Shown here: piece after piece, positions 34,232 through 44,386 of the stretch
How the letters are laid out: the number at the start of each line of letters is the position of its first letter
Position numbering within the stretch: the first letter of the stretch is position 1
From: Ilex aquifolium
Lineage: Eukaryota > Streptophyta > Magnoliopsida > Aquifoliales > Aquifoliaceae
DNA length: 64,000 bases
Direction: 5' to 3'
Assembly: GCA_951799425.1 (NCBI GenBank)
Contig: OX637394.1
Span: 41,899,642 to 41,963,641 of the forward strand
Notes under the pieces: generated by a model
What the model saw: only the letters and a program-made list of their open reading frames with translations
Told to the model about the DNA's origin: nothing
Databases searched by the model: none
Program-made: the position numbers and the translations under genes

Positions 34232-34480
34232 GAGGAGGATGTGAAGGATGGAGGAGGAGAGGAAGGAGAGGAGAGAGACGCTGCCTCTTCAAGGCTTAGA
34301 GCCTTGGGGTTTACATCCATCCAACTCTCTATCCTTTCTTATGAGATGAGGGTGTGAAGGATGGAGGAGGAGAGGAAGGAGAAGAGAGAGGAGAGAGGAG
34401 AGAGGAGGGAGAGAGACACTGTCTCCTCAAGGCTTAGAGCCTAGGGGTTTACATCCATCTAACTCTCTATCCTTTCTTAT
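34232..34480. repeat. tandem duplication, about 113-bp offset
   Basis: Two adjacent copies begin at GTGAAGGATGGAGGAGGAG (34241 and 34354) and end with TTTACATCCATC..CTCTCTATCCTTTCTTA. The second is longer through expansion of GAGAGGAGA units. Confidence 0.8.
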
Positions 34481-35180
34481 TATAGAGGAAGGCCACACTA
34501 GGCACATGTGTTGCATGCCAATAAACTGATGACTAGTGTCTCAAGTATTAATTAAGTAGTCGAACACACCCTTACCTCGAGACCTTGTTGCAAGAATCTA
34601 GTCTCGGGACTCTGATTATGTTTACTCAACGTCTGTTCCATAATCCTATTTATCTTGACACATACATCCCAATTTCTCTTTTTCCATTCTCTCCTCGGAT
34701 CATACAGTTTAGCTAGGGAAATATATCTGCGGATCCCAACCACATGGTAGCCCTTGCACGTGCTTGGCACGACGATACAGTGGGTCTTGCGTGACATTTT
34801 TTCCAAACTAAAACTCTCTCTTGGCCCACCAAACCACAACCTCCTTAGATTCCCCCAGGGTGATCTATCTACGTGGCCATCTATGTGGTAGTTTTACAAT
34901 ATTCTTTTTTTTCGGTAGAATAAGGGAAATCATCATTTATCTTCACCATCTACAAATAGTAATTTCTAACACATCATCATTGAGAAGTTTCATCAGTTTT
35001 ATAGTGTCATTTGACGTTATTCTATCAAAACTAGTGTTTTTTTTCGTATCATTAAGAAAGTACATAGTCTTTGACGCTCTCCAACATATGTTTTGAAATT
35101 TTCTTCAATAATAGAAAATTAAGAAGAAAGAAAAATGTACTTGAAGGGATTTGAAACCATTGCAACGTGCCCACCCATAG
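34481..35180. other. intergenic, no recognised gene
   Basis: A 95-codon minus ORF (34839-34552) has unbiased composition and no known motif. The part from about 34900 resembles T-rich dispersed sequence at 42600-42830 and 61040-61260. Confidence 0.35.
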
Positions 35181-36251
35181 ACTAGTTTGTCTTACCTTAT
35201 CAGGAGCTTGCTTTCACTTCCTCTCTTAACCGTAATATACCAGCTGGAAGACTTGCATTAATGGAGATATCAAAATCTAGCTTCTTCCCTGTAGCTCCCC
35301 CACTGTATTTCAAGAAGGTTGGCCAGGTCCAATTGAAAGTCACTGGACTTTACTAGCAAGAGTTTTACTGATATAAACAATATATACACAGCACATGATT
35401 AACAATTTCTCTTTCTTTAACTAACTTGAGGATATTTTCAAGTTGTTCATATCGATTCATTCTCTACAGGAATGCATCAACAAATCCACCGTTCTCTAAG
35501 CCAGTTACATCACTGAGGATTCAATCACTATGGTACTCCTTGTCTATCAAATACTTTTTTCTACTTGGTGACTTCGAAAGGCAAACCACAATGTTGGCTA
35601 CAAGATAGATACGATAGTTGAACTACTTGACTGTTAAGAAAGAGCTTATGTAGGAACCAGAAGAGTTTTGTATGTATGTATAGTAGCCCTCTCTTCTGCT
35701 ACAAGTGGACTGTTGAATAGAGGCTGACAGAAGCACCACTTGGCATGCTTTTCAAGCCCTTCGCTTCCGTTTTTGTTGCCAGATTTTTCTTCAAAGTCTC
35801 CCAACTCCAGCATTAGTCATTTCATATCAAACCTTCAGAATTTTGTGTTTACTTATATCTTCTAAAAATTAGCCACATTGCCATGGCTGCCTCAAGATAT
35901 ATTCCCCAAATCGACTCAGAAATAACAGAAAACAGAAAAGAAAAAAGAAATTTACATCCACTACCAAAGGAAAACTAGTCCATGAAGCCTTATTAGTATC
36001 TGTAACCTCAGCTACCCTTCATAGAAACACCCAAAAAAAAAAAATTATCTTCTTGCAGCATTGTATTTGTACAGAGGCACAGTCATACTCATGTATTGAA
36101 AATTTTATATTTACATATCTTCTAACAGGCTGGCAATGCCTACAACTTACAACAATGCTGATACAGAAGAACCATAACAAAATTATTCCATTAAGGAACA
36201 AACAGACACCACAAGAAGTGATCAACATTCCAATTCCATTTTTGTAAATTC
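35181..36251. repeat. 3' flank of F-box copy 1, segmentally duplicated
   Basis: Long stretches match 42935-44386 (for example CAATTTCTCTTTCTTTAACT and CTCTTCTGCTACAAGTGGAC), so the duplication that produced copies 1 and 2 included about 1 kb of 3' flank. No separate gene is seen. Confidence 0.7.
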
Positions 36252-37502
36252 CTACGATTCAGAAGGGATGTCAATCCAATTAAGGCTGCCAACATGAACA
36301 ACCGTTTGAAACAAATTAGGCATACCCTGAAACATCATATGCTCAAATGTTTGGCTCTCGGGATCATAAGAAACAAGATTTCCACCTCTGTACTCTAGCA
36401 AGATCTTTCCATTCTTCAGAAGACACAGGACTCGAACAATTCTACTATTGCAAACATTCTTCCAAATCCTGAATGGTCGCTGCAGATCTTGCGTCAGATC
36501 TTGCCTCACAATTGTTGGCAAGTGACCCTCAATGTTGTACTCTTTGATCCAAGACTCTTTCACATTATATTCCTTCATAGCCCAAATCTCCAATCTACCA
36601 TAACCTAAAGGCACTACTGCAGATAGACACCCTCCCAGAACTGCCAAATAAAAGGTACACCTAGTTAGGAAAACACTGTCAGCTCTTGGTACCTCTCGGA
36701 ATTGCTCGTCTGCTAGGTCAAAAGAGACTATGATTTGGCCACGAACCCCGTGACACTTCCCTCGTTGGGTCACCCAATGAAGCCTTCCATTCACTAATGC
36801 TTCTGATGACCTATCTAGCTGATAAGGTACTTTTCCAATACTTCTCCATGTGTTACTACTCAAACTAAGTATTTGAACCTCTGAGTGTGGAAAGTCACGG
36901 ATTCTAAATCTGTGATAACGCCAAGGTCTATTATGAGCATTATATGCATTGGTATAGTAGATTATTTTGACCACCTTGTACTCTTTGGTAACTGGGTGAA
37001 ATCCAAATCCAAACATCACCTCCTGTTCTTCAAACTGAATTGACTTGGGCAGCTCTTTGTGTTTCCTTGTAAAAGGATTGTACACATAGATCGAACCATC
37101 GAATAACGAATCAGATAAGCATAATAAGCCATTACATGAGCCTACCACATTAAATTCTGGCATAGAAGCAGAGAAAGGAGTCTGAATTTTCCTCACAATC
37201 TCTTTCTGATCAGAAAGCTCAACAAAATAGAGCTGATTTCGAATCGGGTAGTCACAGTGGAATATAAGGCATGGATTGTTCTTTGCTGTTCTGGATAAGT
37301 GCAAGTTACCAAGAAGTGGATCATTTGACAAGATATGTGAGGCTTTGGATACAAACCTGAATTGAATGAGAGATGTTGCGGGTAGCCTTGAAAGTATGTC
37401 TATGGCAATTTCATGAGGCAGGCTATGAATCCGATTTTCGGGTTGATCTTCTTCTTTCTTGCAGTTTCTTTTCTTGGGTTGTTTCTCACCAGACAAGTCC
37501 AT
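36252..37502 (-). CDS. F-box protein, At3g07870-like (copy 1)
   Basis: A 416-residue intronless gene. The F-box (about residues 27-66, LPHEIAIDILSRLPATSLIQ) would bind SKP1/ASK in an SCF ubiquitin ligase. The rest is an F-box-associated (FBA) beta-propeller-like domain presumed to bind the target, with family landmarks CDYPIRNQLYFVEL, VVGSCNGLLCLSDSL, YNPFTRKHKELPKS, MFGFGFHPVTKEYKVVK, SSEALVNGRLHWVT and LLKNGKILLEY. The length and C-terminus (VVHVGSLNWIDIP) match At3g07870. The start follows the conserved MDLxGE shared by all copies. It is nearly identical to copy 2, differing by a short insertion (RQDLTQDLQRP against RQDLKRP). The substrate is unknown. Confidence 0.92.
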   Translation of the reverse strand: MDLSGEKQPKKRNCKKEEDQPENRIHSLPHEIAIDILSRLPATSLIQFRFVSKASHILSNDPLLGNLHLSRTAKNNPCLIFHCDYPIRNQLYFVELSDQKEIVRKIQTPFSASMPEFNVVGSCNGLLCLSDSLFDGSIYVYNPFTRKHKELPKSIQFEEQEVMFGFGFHPVTKEYKVVKIIYYTNAYNAHNRPWRYHRFRIRDFPHSEVQILSLSSNTWRSIGKVPYQLDRSSEALVNGRLHWVTQRGKCHGVRGQIIVSFDLADEQFREVPRADSVFLTRCTFYLAVLGGCLSAVVPLGYGRLEIWAMKEYNVKESWIKEYNIEGHLPTIVRQDLTQDLQRPFRIWKNVCNSRIVRVLCLLKNGKILLEYRGGNLVSYDPESQTFEHMMFQGMPNLFQTVVHVGSLNWIDIPSES

Positions 37503-37935
37503 GGTACACTCTGAGAATCAGAAGCATAAAGCAAAGCTAGAAGGCTTAGGGATGAAGAAAGAAACTTTAGCAGATAAAACGGAGAAATTTGATGACACTG
37601 AATTAGTTAATACCAAAGGTGACGGAGACAACAAGTATTGTTGATTGGGTGTGGGACCACTTTTGAATAATCTTTTGAAACTAATGGAAAGTAAGTTTTC
37701 TATGGACAAAACGGTTCAATCACGTATTTTTTATACTTATAATAAGTGTCACACGTAATCAGAATACACATAATTATCATAAATCATACACATCAAATGA
37801 TCTAGAATAAGTTTTACACGAGTTGAATTTAAAATCTGAAGATAATACCCTTGTAATCTTACTCTTTTCTAACCAATGGTGTCAAGAATCTGCATCGGAT
37901 GATCAGTTGATCACTAAAATGTACATTAATAGGCT
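37503..37935. promoter_or_regulatory. 5' flank of F-box copy 1
   Basis: Homologous to 45629-46040. Homology to the other F-box upstream regions stops abruptly just after GTACATTAATAGGCT at about 37935, where the PHD-derived segment starts; this is a rearrangement breakpoint. Confidence 0.6.
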
Positions 37936-38445
37936 CTTGACATGAGGGTTTGGTGGGGCAACTCTGGTTGGGAAATGTCTGGAAATTGTATTGTTTTTCT
38001 TTTCTTTTTTGATACCGTATTGTTTTTCTATTCGTTTTCTCTTCTTTGTAGCTCCAACAGTTGTGATCGCCATGGACGAAGAGACGTAGAACAGAGACAC
38101 AACTGAAGGGTACCAGACGCAGCGAGAGAGAGAGAGACGACACTCTTTTTGAATTCGAATGGACTTGAAATACTTAAACCTACGACATGTGAGTTTGAAT
38201 TCGAATAAACCGATAACAGTAATGTTGGGACCAACGGTAAAATTAATAGTTGTAATTATAAAGCCTACGTTTTAAGTCTAATTTTTAAGTTCATGTTGCA
38301 TTACTCAACCGATAATCAACAAGTTTAACGAACGATCATGCCATGTCCGAACCAACAGTATCAAATGCAAGCCTGAGCTAAGCTGGTTCATCTCTAACCA
38401 ACATTTAGATCATCATCATTATCACCATACCCATCATCGTCATGG
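37936..38445 (-). pseudogene. duplicated 5' end and promoter of the PHD gene
   Basis: It matches 33680-34030. The first codons recur (MAITTVGATKKRKR) from the ATG at 38072, then an internal duplication adds KQYGIKKEKKNN-type sequence before FPTRVAPPNP in a shifted frame. The upstream UTR/promoter sequence (ACACAACTGAAGGGTAC) is also copied, as far as GAGCTAAGCTGGTTCAT. The rest of the PHD gene is absent. The copied promoter now lies directly upstream of the LRR kinase relic. Confidence 0.8.
38217..38306. mobile_element. 90-bp MITE in the duplicated PHD promoter
   Basis: The ends CAGTAATG and, complemented, GAGTAATG are flanked by a perfect 9-bp AACCGATAA (38208-38216 and 38307-38315). The parental sequence near 33935 lacks it, giving an empty site. 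Confidence 0.7.
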
Positions 38446-41400
38446 ATGATAGAGGGAGAAGCTTTGCACAATAGCGGTTGGTGGCAGAACACTAATGTAA
38501 CAAATCACTGCCAGTGGCATGGTATCGTTTGCAACGAATCAAGAAACGTCATTGCGATACATGTTACCGCAAACAGCCTCACTATAGGAGCTCCGGTCGA
38601 GAAATTGAACGTGTCTGCCTTTCCACACCTTGAGCATCTCGATCTCAGCAACTGCGGTCTCCGTGGAAGCATACCCAACCAAATTGGGAGGCTTACAAAA
38701 CTCACTCATCTTGATCTCCATCGCAATAGTGTGACAGGTGAGCTACCACTTTCCTTGGGTAACCTCACCCAACTAGTCCAGCTTGATTTGTCAGACAATT
38801 ACATCAATGGCTCAATTCCCCCTGAGATTGGCAATCTGAAAAAACTGGTTTATCTAGAATTTAGTGGGAATGCACTTGCTGGATTCATCCCCTTAGAATT
38901 AGGGAACCTGAGTAATTTGATTGAGCTATATTTCAGTTCTAATAATTTCATGGGTCCAATCCCCTCATCTCTAGGTCTCTTGACCAATCTGACCGGATTG
39001 TCCATTTGGAATAATATACTCACTGGATTGATCCCCTCAGCTTTAAGGGGCCTAAGTAATTTGGCTTACCTAGATCTCGGATCAAATTATCTCACTAGTC
39101 CAATCCCATCATTTATTGGTAATTTGACCAACCTCAATTATTTGTATCTTGGATCAAATTAAATTAGCGGTTCCATTCCTCCAGAAATAGGGAACTTTGC
39201 GCATTTATCTAATTTGGATTTAAGTAATAACAACCTTGTTGGCTCAATTCCTTCATCAGTGGGTAATTTGACCAAGATCAAGCGTATGTCCCTATATTCA
39301 AATCATATCAACGGTTCCATTCCTCTAGAAATAGGGAACTTGGTGCATTTATTTAATTTATTTTTAAGTAATAACATCCTCACTGGCCCAATCCCATCAT
39401 CTATAAATAATTTGACCAGCCTCAATTATTTGTCCCTTGATTCAAATTCTATCAATGGTTTCATACCACCAGGCATTGATAAATTAATAAACATGCAAGT
39501 TTTAAACCTATCTGCCAATCTACTCCACCATGTGATCCCTCCAGAAATGGGGAAACTCACGAGTTTGAGTGTTCTTGACCTTCGTGATAACAATCTTTTT
39601 GGTCCAATCCCTCCATCAATTGGGCATTGGAAAGACATAAGCGTACTTGACATATCTGCCAATCGAATCAACGGTTCAATACCACCTGAACTTGGCAACT
39701 TATCTTTCCTTTTTTATTTGGATCTCTCCCAAAATTTGTTGAGCAGTCCTATCCCGAAAGAACTACGCGGATGTGCTACGTTGCAACACTTGGGATTGAG
39801 TGAAAACAATTTGAGTGGAAGCATACCTGCTGAAGTTGCATACTTCATGTTAAGGGTGGTAAAATTCGTGAACCTCTCCCACAATAATCTCTCTGGCACG
39901 ATGCCCTATTGTACTTGCGGATTATGCCCACTTGATTTATCAAACACCTATCTGGAGTGTTCCCCGCTTGATTCGTCATATAACAATTCGTCGTATAACA
40001 AGACAAACTAACAAGAACCAAAAAACTCATACAAGAAGTTGCAACAAAACTCACACCTTCTTGTCATTTTCCTTCCCATTACCATTTTTCTGGCCTTCTT
40101 AGGCTCCATCCGGTAACCGTTTTTGTTTTGAGTTTTTTGTTTTTGTTTTCTTTTTTAGACAAAAATAAAAATAAAAAAGTGTTTGTGTTGTATTTTCGTT
40201 TTTTTTCTAGCTACCTTGTTTTAAAAACAAGTCTCAAATCTCTAAACATCAAAAATGGTGTTTCTAAAAACACACAAAAATGAAAACAAGCGCGTACCTC
40301 GGGTCCATTTAATGACGTTTAGGCTTCGAATCCCATTAGCTACAAAATAAGGGTACAAAAATTGCAAGTATAAAACTCCAATTCATTTCCTTCTCTCGCC
40401 TTTCTCGCTTCTCTCTCTCTCTCTCTCCCGTTTCAATGAAAGCTTCAGCCTGATAATTCGACAGCCAGAATTGCTCAGATCTTCATCTCTTCACTTCGAT
40501 CCCATCTCAGATTTCTTCAGCCAGAGGATTCGAATGCTATGACAGTGAGTTTTTAAATAGATATCGCTCTCTCTTTCCTCTCTCTCTATAGATATATACA
40601 TAGATCTATGTATATATGCATCTATATACATAGATCTGTATATATGTGCATATATAATGATAGATCTGTGTCTGGGTGGGTGTGTGTGTCTTTGTCTGCT
40701 TGTGGGTGTGGGTGTGTTCCTGTGTGCGTGCGTGGGTGTTTTCCTGCTTGTGTGTGTGTGTGTTCCAGCGTGTGTGGGTGTGTGTTTTCGTGCTTGTGTG
40801 TGTGTTCCTGCGTGTGTGGGTGTGTAATATGTACTAATAGATGACATTATAAGATTTTGTGTCGATTAACACGAAGGGATTTACCATGCCCATAACATGT
40901 TTGATAAAATGTCAGTTAGAAAATTTAGATTTGAATGGTGGATTGAGATATCAGTGTGTATTTGGCTTAGGTGTATGAGAGCTTTTTGGGTGCACATGCT
41001 TAGAATAGTTGTGACGATTTAAATCGCAGTCTACAATCTTTGGTTGATAAATGAACTGCTATACATTTGTTGTTGCTGCACTCTGTTTGCAATTATAACT
41101 GATGATTTCACGCTTCTTGTGAAGCAATTAGTGGAGTTTAAGACATTGTGAGTTCTCAAACATCACACCTTTGATTTAGCCTTAAGATGTTGGAATTCAA
41201 GTCTAGCTTTGAGATTTTTTTAGACATGGTCTTAAATTGGTGGAGTCCATCATCTGAAAATAAATCCGAGCATGTTGTGTAAGAACTTGTACGAGTATGG
41301 CAGTACTCAAACAAGCAGTTTCGCAATCAAATTGGAATATACATTATTATAAACTTAAATTTTTTGATCGCAAAAACTAGAATATTCAACACCTCAAATG

Positions 41401-42699
41401 CCTATCAAACTCACATTATCATGTGTACAGATACATTGGTGCCATACAATGGAAGAGGTGAAGCAGCTGGAGAAGATGAAGTGGACTTTGAGGAATCTGT
41501 GTTGTAACTATAGCTCAAAGACTGCTTCTGGCTGCTCTTGAATACATTGATGTCATACTTTAATGGTTGTGAATTACTAGGAGAAAATGTTAATGAGGTT
41601 GAATTCATTGGCTGAATATCTTGTATTATGCATTGGTCGAATATATTGTATTATGCATTGATTCTGGTTGCTCTCAAATACATGGGATGTATTGGTTAGT
41701 TTAATAACTTATGTGATTGAAACAATGAATTTTTATTTATTTTTTATGATAAAATTAATATAAAATTAAAATAAGTAATAGAAATTAAAGTGATTACCAA
41801 ACATGTTTTGTATTATAGTTTTTAAAGATTTTTAAACAAAAACTGCAACCAAATACGTTTCTGTTTTATCAGTTTATTACAGAAAAAAAAAAATTTAATT
41901 CTGTTTTTTTATAAAAAAAAACATACGAACAAAAACGTTACCAAACGCAATCTTAATTTTCGGATTTATTTACTTTTTTTGGAGAAAGAGTAAAAAAATT
42001 CCAAGTGAGGTAAGGACAATGAAGAATGGTGATATGTGCTCAATATGGAATTACGATGGACACATTGCATATGAAGACATAATCAGAGCAACATACGACT
42101 TTGACATCAGGCATTGCATTGGAACTAGCGGGTATGGTAGCGTTTACAAAGCACAGCTGCCCGGCGGCCAAGTGTTTGCTTTGAAGAAACTTCATCGTTT
42201 GGAAGCTGAGGAGCCAGCATTTGACAAGAGTTTCAGGAATGAGGTGCAAATGTTGACAAATCTAAGACACATAAACATTGTGAAGCTTTACGGGTTCTGT
42301 TTACACAGTCGCTGCATGTTTTTGGTCTACGAGTACATAGAAAAGGGAAGCTTATTTTGTGCACTAAGATATGATGAGGTGGCTGTAGAATTGAGTTGGA
42401 CTACGAAAGTGAACATCGTCAAAGGCACCGCACATGCTCTGTCTTATATGCATCATGATTGTGCCTCACCAATCGTTCACCGAGATATATCAAGCAACAA
42501 CGTTTTGTTGAATTCGAAAATGGAGGCTTTTGTAGCAGACTTTGGCACAGCTAGGCTGCTATGTTCACTTCTTCTTAATAATAACACCAATTTACTTTTT
42601 CTAACTCTCAAATTCAATCATTATCTTAATTGTATATTTATTTTTATCTTTCTCCACATCTATCTTCTTTTTTTCTTTTTCTTTTTTTTCGATAGTTAA
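38446..42699 (+). pseudogene. LRR receptor kinase (MIK2-like), interrupted and truncated
   Basis: The frame starts near the LRR N-cap (ALHNSGWWQN, CQWHGIVCNES) and lacks a signal peptide. About 20 LRRs follow (LTHLDLHRNSVTGELP and similar). Two in-frame stops break it, at 39160-39162 and 40009-40011. The transmembrane segment (LVIFLPITIFLAFL) is cut at 40101 by a 1,851-bp element. After it the frame resumes exactly (IFGFIYFFWRKSKK) into a kinase with Gly loop GTSGYGSVY, FALKKLH lysine, VHRDISSNN and ADFGTARLL. The kinase then runs into unrelated T-rich sequence at about 42560, losing the activation segment and C-lobe. Intact relatives are plasma-membrane receptor kinases. A functional product is not expected. 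Confidence 0.9.
40102..41952. mobile_element. PIF/Harbinger-like element inside the kinase gene
   Basis: The ends GGCTCCATCCGGTAAC and, complemented, GATTGCGTTTGGTAAC are flanked by TTA (40099-40101 and 41953-41955). The left kilobase follows the 6405-7181 element: T-rich block, CT microsatellite (40410-40430), ATAGATCTATGTATATATGC and a long GT-rich block (40660-40830). The remainder is unique and non-coding here. The TTA is a leucine codon of the host gene. Confidence 0.8.
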
Positions 42700-43014
42700 T
42701 TTAGATTTATTGAGTTTTAGTGTCATTCCGATGTTTGTATGTCAAATATCCGTGTAATTTAGCCTTGATAAACTTGATTATGAATAAAACCTATTGCTTT
42801 TTGTATAATTGGAAAAACCCAATGTTACCGTGAAACTAATTCATTAATTTTGAAATTCTCTAATACATTTTGAAAACTTATAACTATAATAACAAAATTT
42901 ACTTGTATGGTTCTATAGCCCTGTTTATCTTACCATACCAAAAGCTTGTTTGCTTTCATTTTGTAACATAGTAATATAGATCAAAGAGTGTTTCTCTTAA
43001 TAATACTCTATCCC
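42560..43014. other. T-rich sequence replacing the kinase C-lobe
   Basis: This stretch, including AGTGTCATTCCGATG and TTTGTATAATTGGAAA, resembles 61145-61255 next to the truncated sixth F-box copy. It may be a dispersed repeat at which both genes were broken. Confidence 0.4.
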
Positions 43015-43145
43015 TTGGGGTCAGGTCATGAGAGATTTATCTCTGACGAATATCTTAATTTTTGTGTGGATAACCTATCTTTAAACGGACCGGAGAGGAC
43101 CGGAAAAGAGATTAATCTAACCGTTAAACTAAAAAAATAATAATA
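43015..43145 (+). mobile_element. SINE-like element, copy 3 (5' truncated)
   Basis: Only the body is present (GGTCATGAGAGATTTATCTC; AAGAGATTAATC), ending in an A-rich tail. Confidence 0.45.
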
Positions 43146-43289
43146 CTCTACCAGCTGGAAGAATTGCATTAATTGAAATATCAAAGCTTAGCCCGTGGTT
43201 CCACTGCTGTATTTCAAAAACTTGGCCTGCTCCAATCATTGCAAGTCACTGGACTTTACTAGCAAGAGTTTACTGGCTCAATCAACATC

Positions 43290-43500
43290 TTTTAGAACTC
43301 AAGTTAACTCGGACGAACTATAAACTTAGATGTTTTAAATTCGAATTTTAACAATTACTTGGGATTAGACCATAATGTATTCTTAATGAATACCTTAGTT
43401 CCGACATGGATGACCAACTTTTGACCGGAGCAGAGAGGGGATCAATGAAGGTGCACATAAACTAACCCGGACACCCCTAAACGTTGAACCCAAAAAAAAA
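43290..43500 (+). mobile_element. SINE-like element, copy 4
   Basis: It carries AAGTTAACTCGGACGAAC (A-box region), AAATTCGAATTTTAAC (B-box region), the shared body GATGACCAACTTTTGACCGG and the end CGTTGAACCC plus A tail. It interrupts the duplicated 3' flank of F-box copy 2. Confidence 0.55.
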
Positions 43501-44386
43501 CATTTTTAGGGTAAATGTTTCAAAGGATAAAGCATGGTATACCTTTCAATGTAGACCTAATTTAAACAATATGTACACAGAAGATGATTAACAATTTCTC
43601 TTTCTTTAACTAACTTGAGGATATCTTCAAGTTGTTCATATAAAAAAGCATCAAAAGAACCTGTTACCAACTAAATTTTCCTGTTAATTCTCTACCGGAA
43701 TGCATCAACAAATCTGACCTTCTCTCTTTCAATTTGGTCATTGAGGACTCACTCACTATACTACTTGTCCATCACATTTATTTCTTCTGCTTGCTGAATT
43801 CAAAAGGCGACCCACCGTGCTAGGCTAGAAGATAGATCAGATAGTTGTAGTACTTGACTGGTAGGAAAGAGCTTCTATAAGAAAAAGAAGGCTTCTGTAT
43901 GTATGGTAGCTCTCTCTTCTGCTACAAGTGGACCCTTGCATAGAAGGCCGACAGAAGCACCCCCTTGGCAAGCTTTTCAAGAGCTTAGCTTCTGTTTTTG
44001 TTGCCAACAATATCTTCCAAAAATTAGCCACATTACCATGGTTGCCTCAAGATATATTCCCCAAATCGACTCGGAAATAACAGAAAACAGAAAAGAAAAA
44101 AAAAATTAATATCCACTACTAAAGGAAAGCTAGTCCATGAAGCCTTATAAGTATCTGCAACCTCAGCCACCCTTCATTGAAACACCCAAAAAAAATTATC
44201 TTCTTGTAGCATAGTATTTGTACAGAAGCAGAATCATACTCATGTATTGAAAATTTTATATTTACACATCTTCTAACAGGAAGGCAACAATGCTGATACA
44301 GAAGAACCATAACAAAATTATTCCATTAAGGAACAAACAGACACCAAAAGAAGTGATCAACATTCCAATTCCATTTTTGTATATTC
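43501..44386. repeat. 3' flank of F-box copy 2
   Basis: Matches 35370-36251 with small indels. No other gene is seen; the short ORFs on both strands around 43840-44110 have no known motif. Confidence 0.65.

Noticed and set aside
34552..34839. 95-codon minus-strand ORF
   Set aside because: No recognisable family, no neighbour support, and the ATG lies in ordinary intergenic sequence.
40491..40847. 118-codon Thr/His/Pro-rich ORF
   Set aside because: It is a microsatellite artefact inside the element at 40102-41952.
43905..43965. miR156-like pieces (CTCTCTCTTCTGCTAC and GACAGAAGC)
   Set aside because: Only about 10 bases resemble miR156 and the surrounding sequence does not fold into a precursor with a proper star strand.
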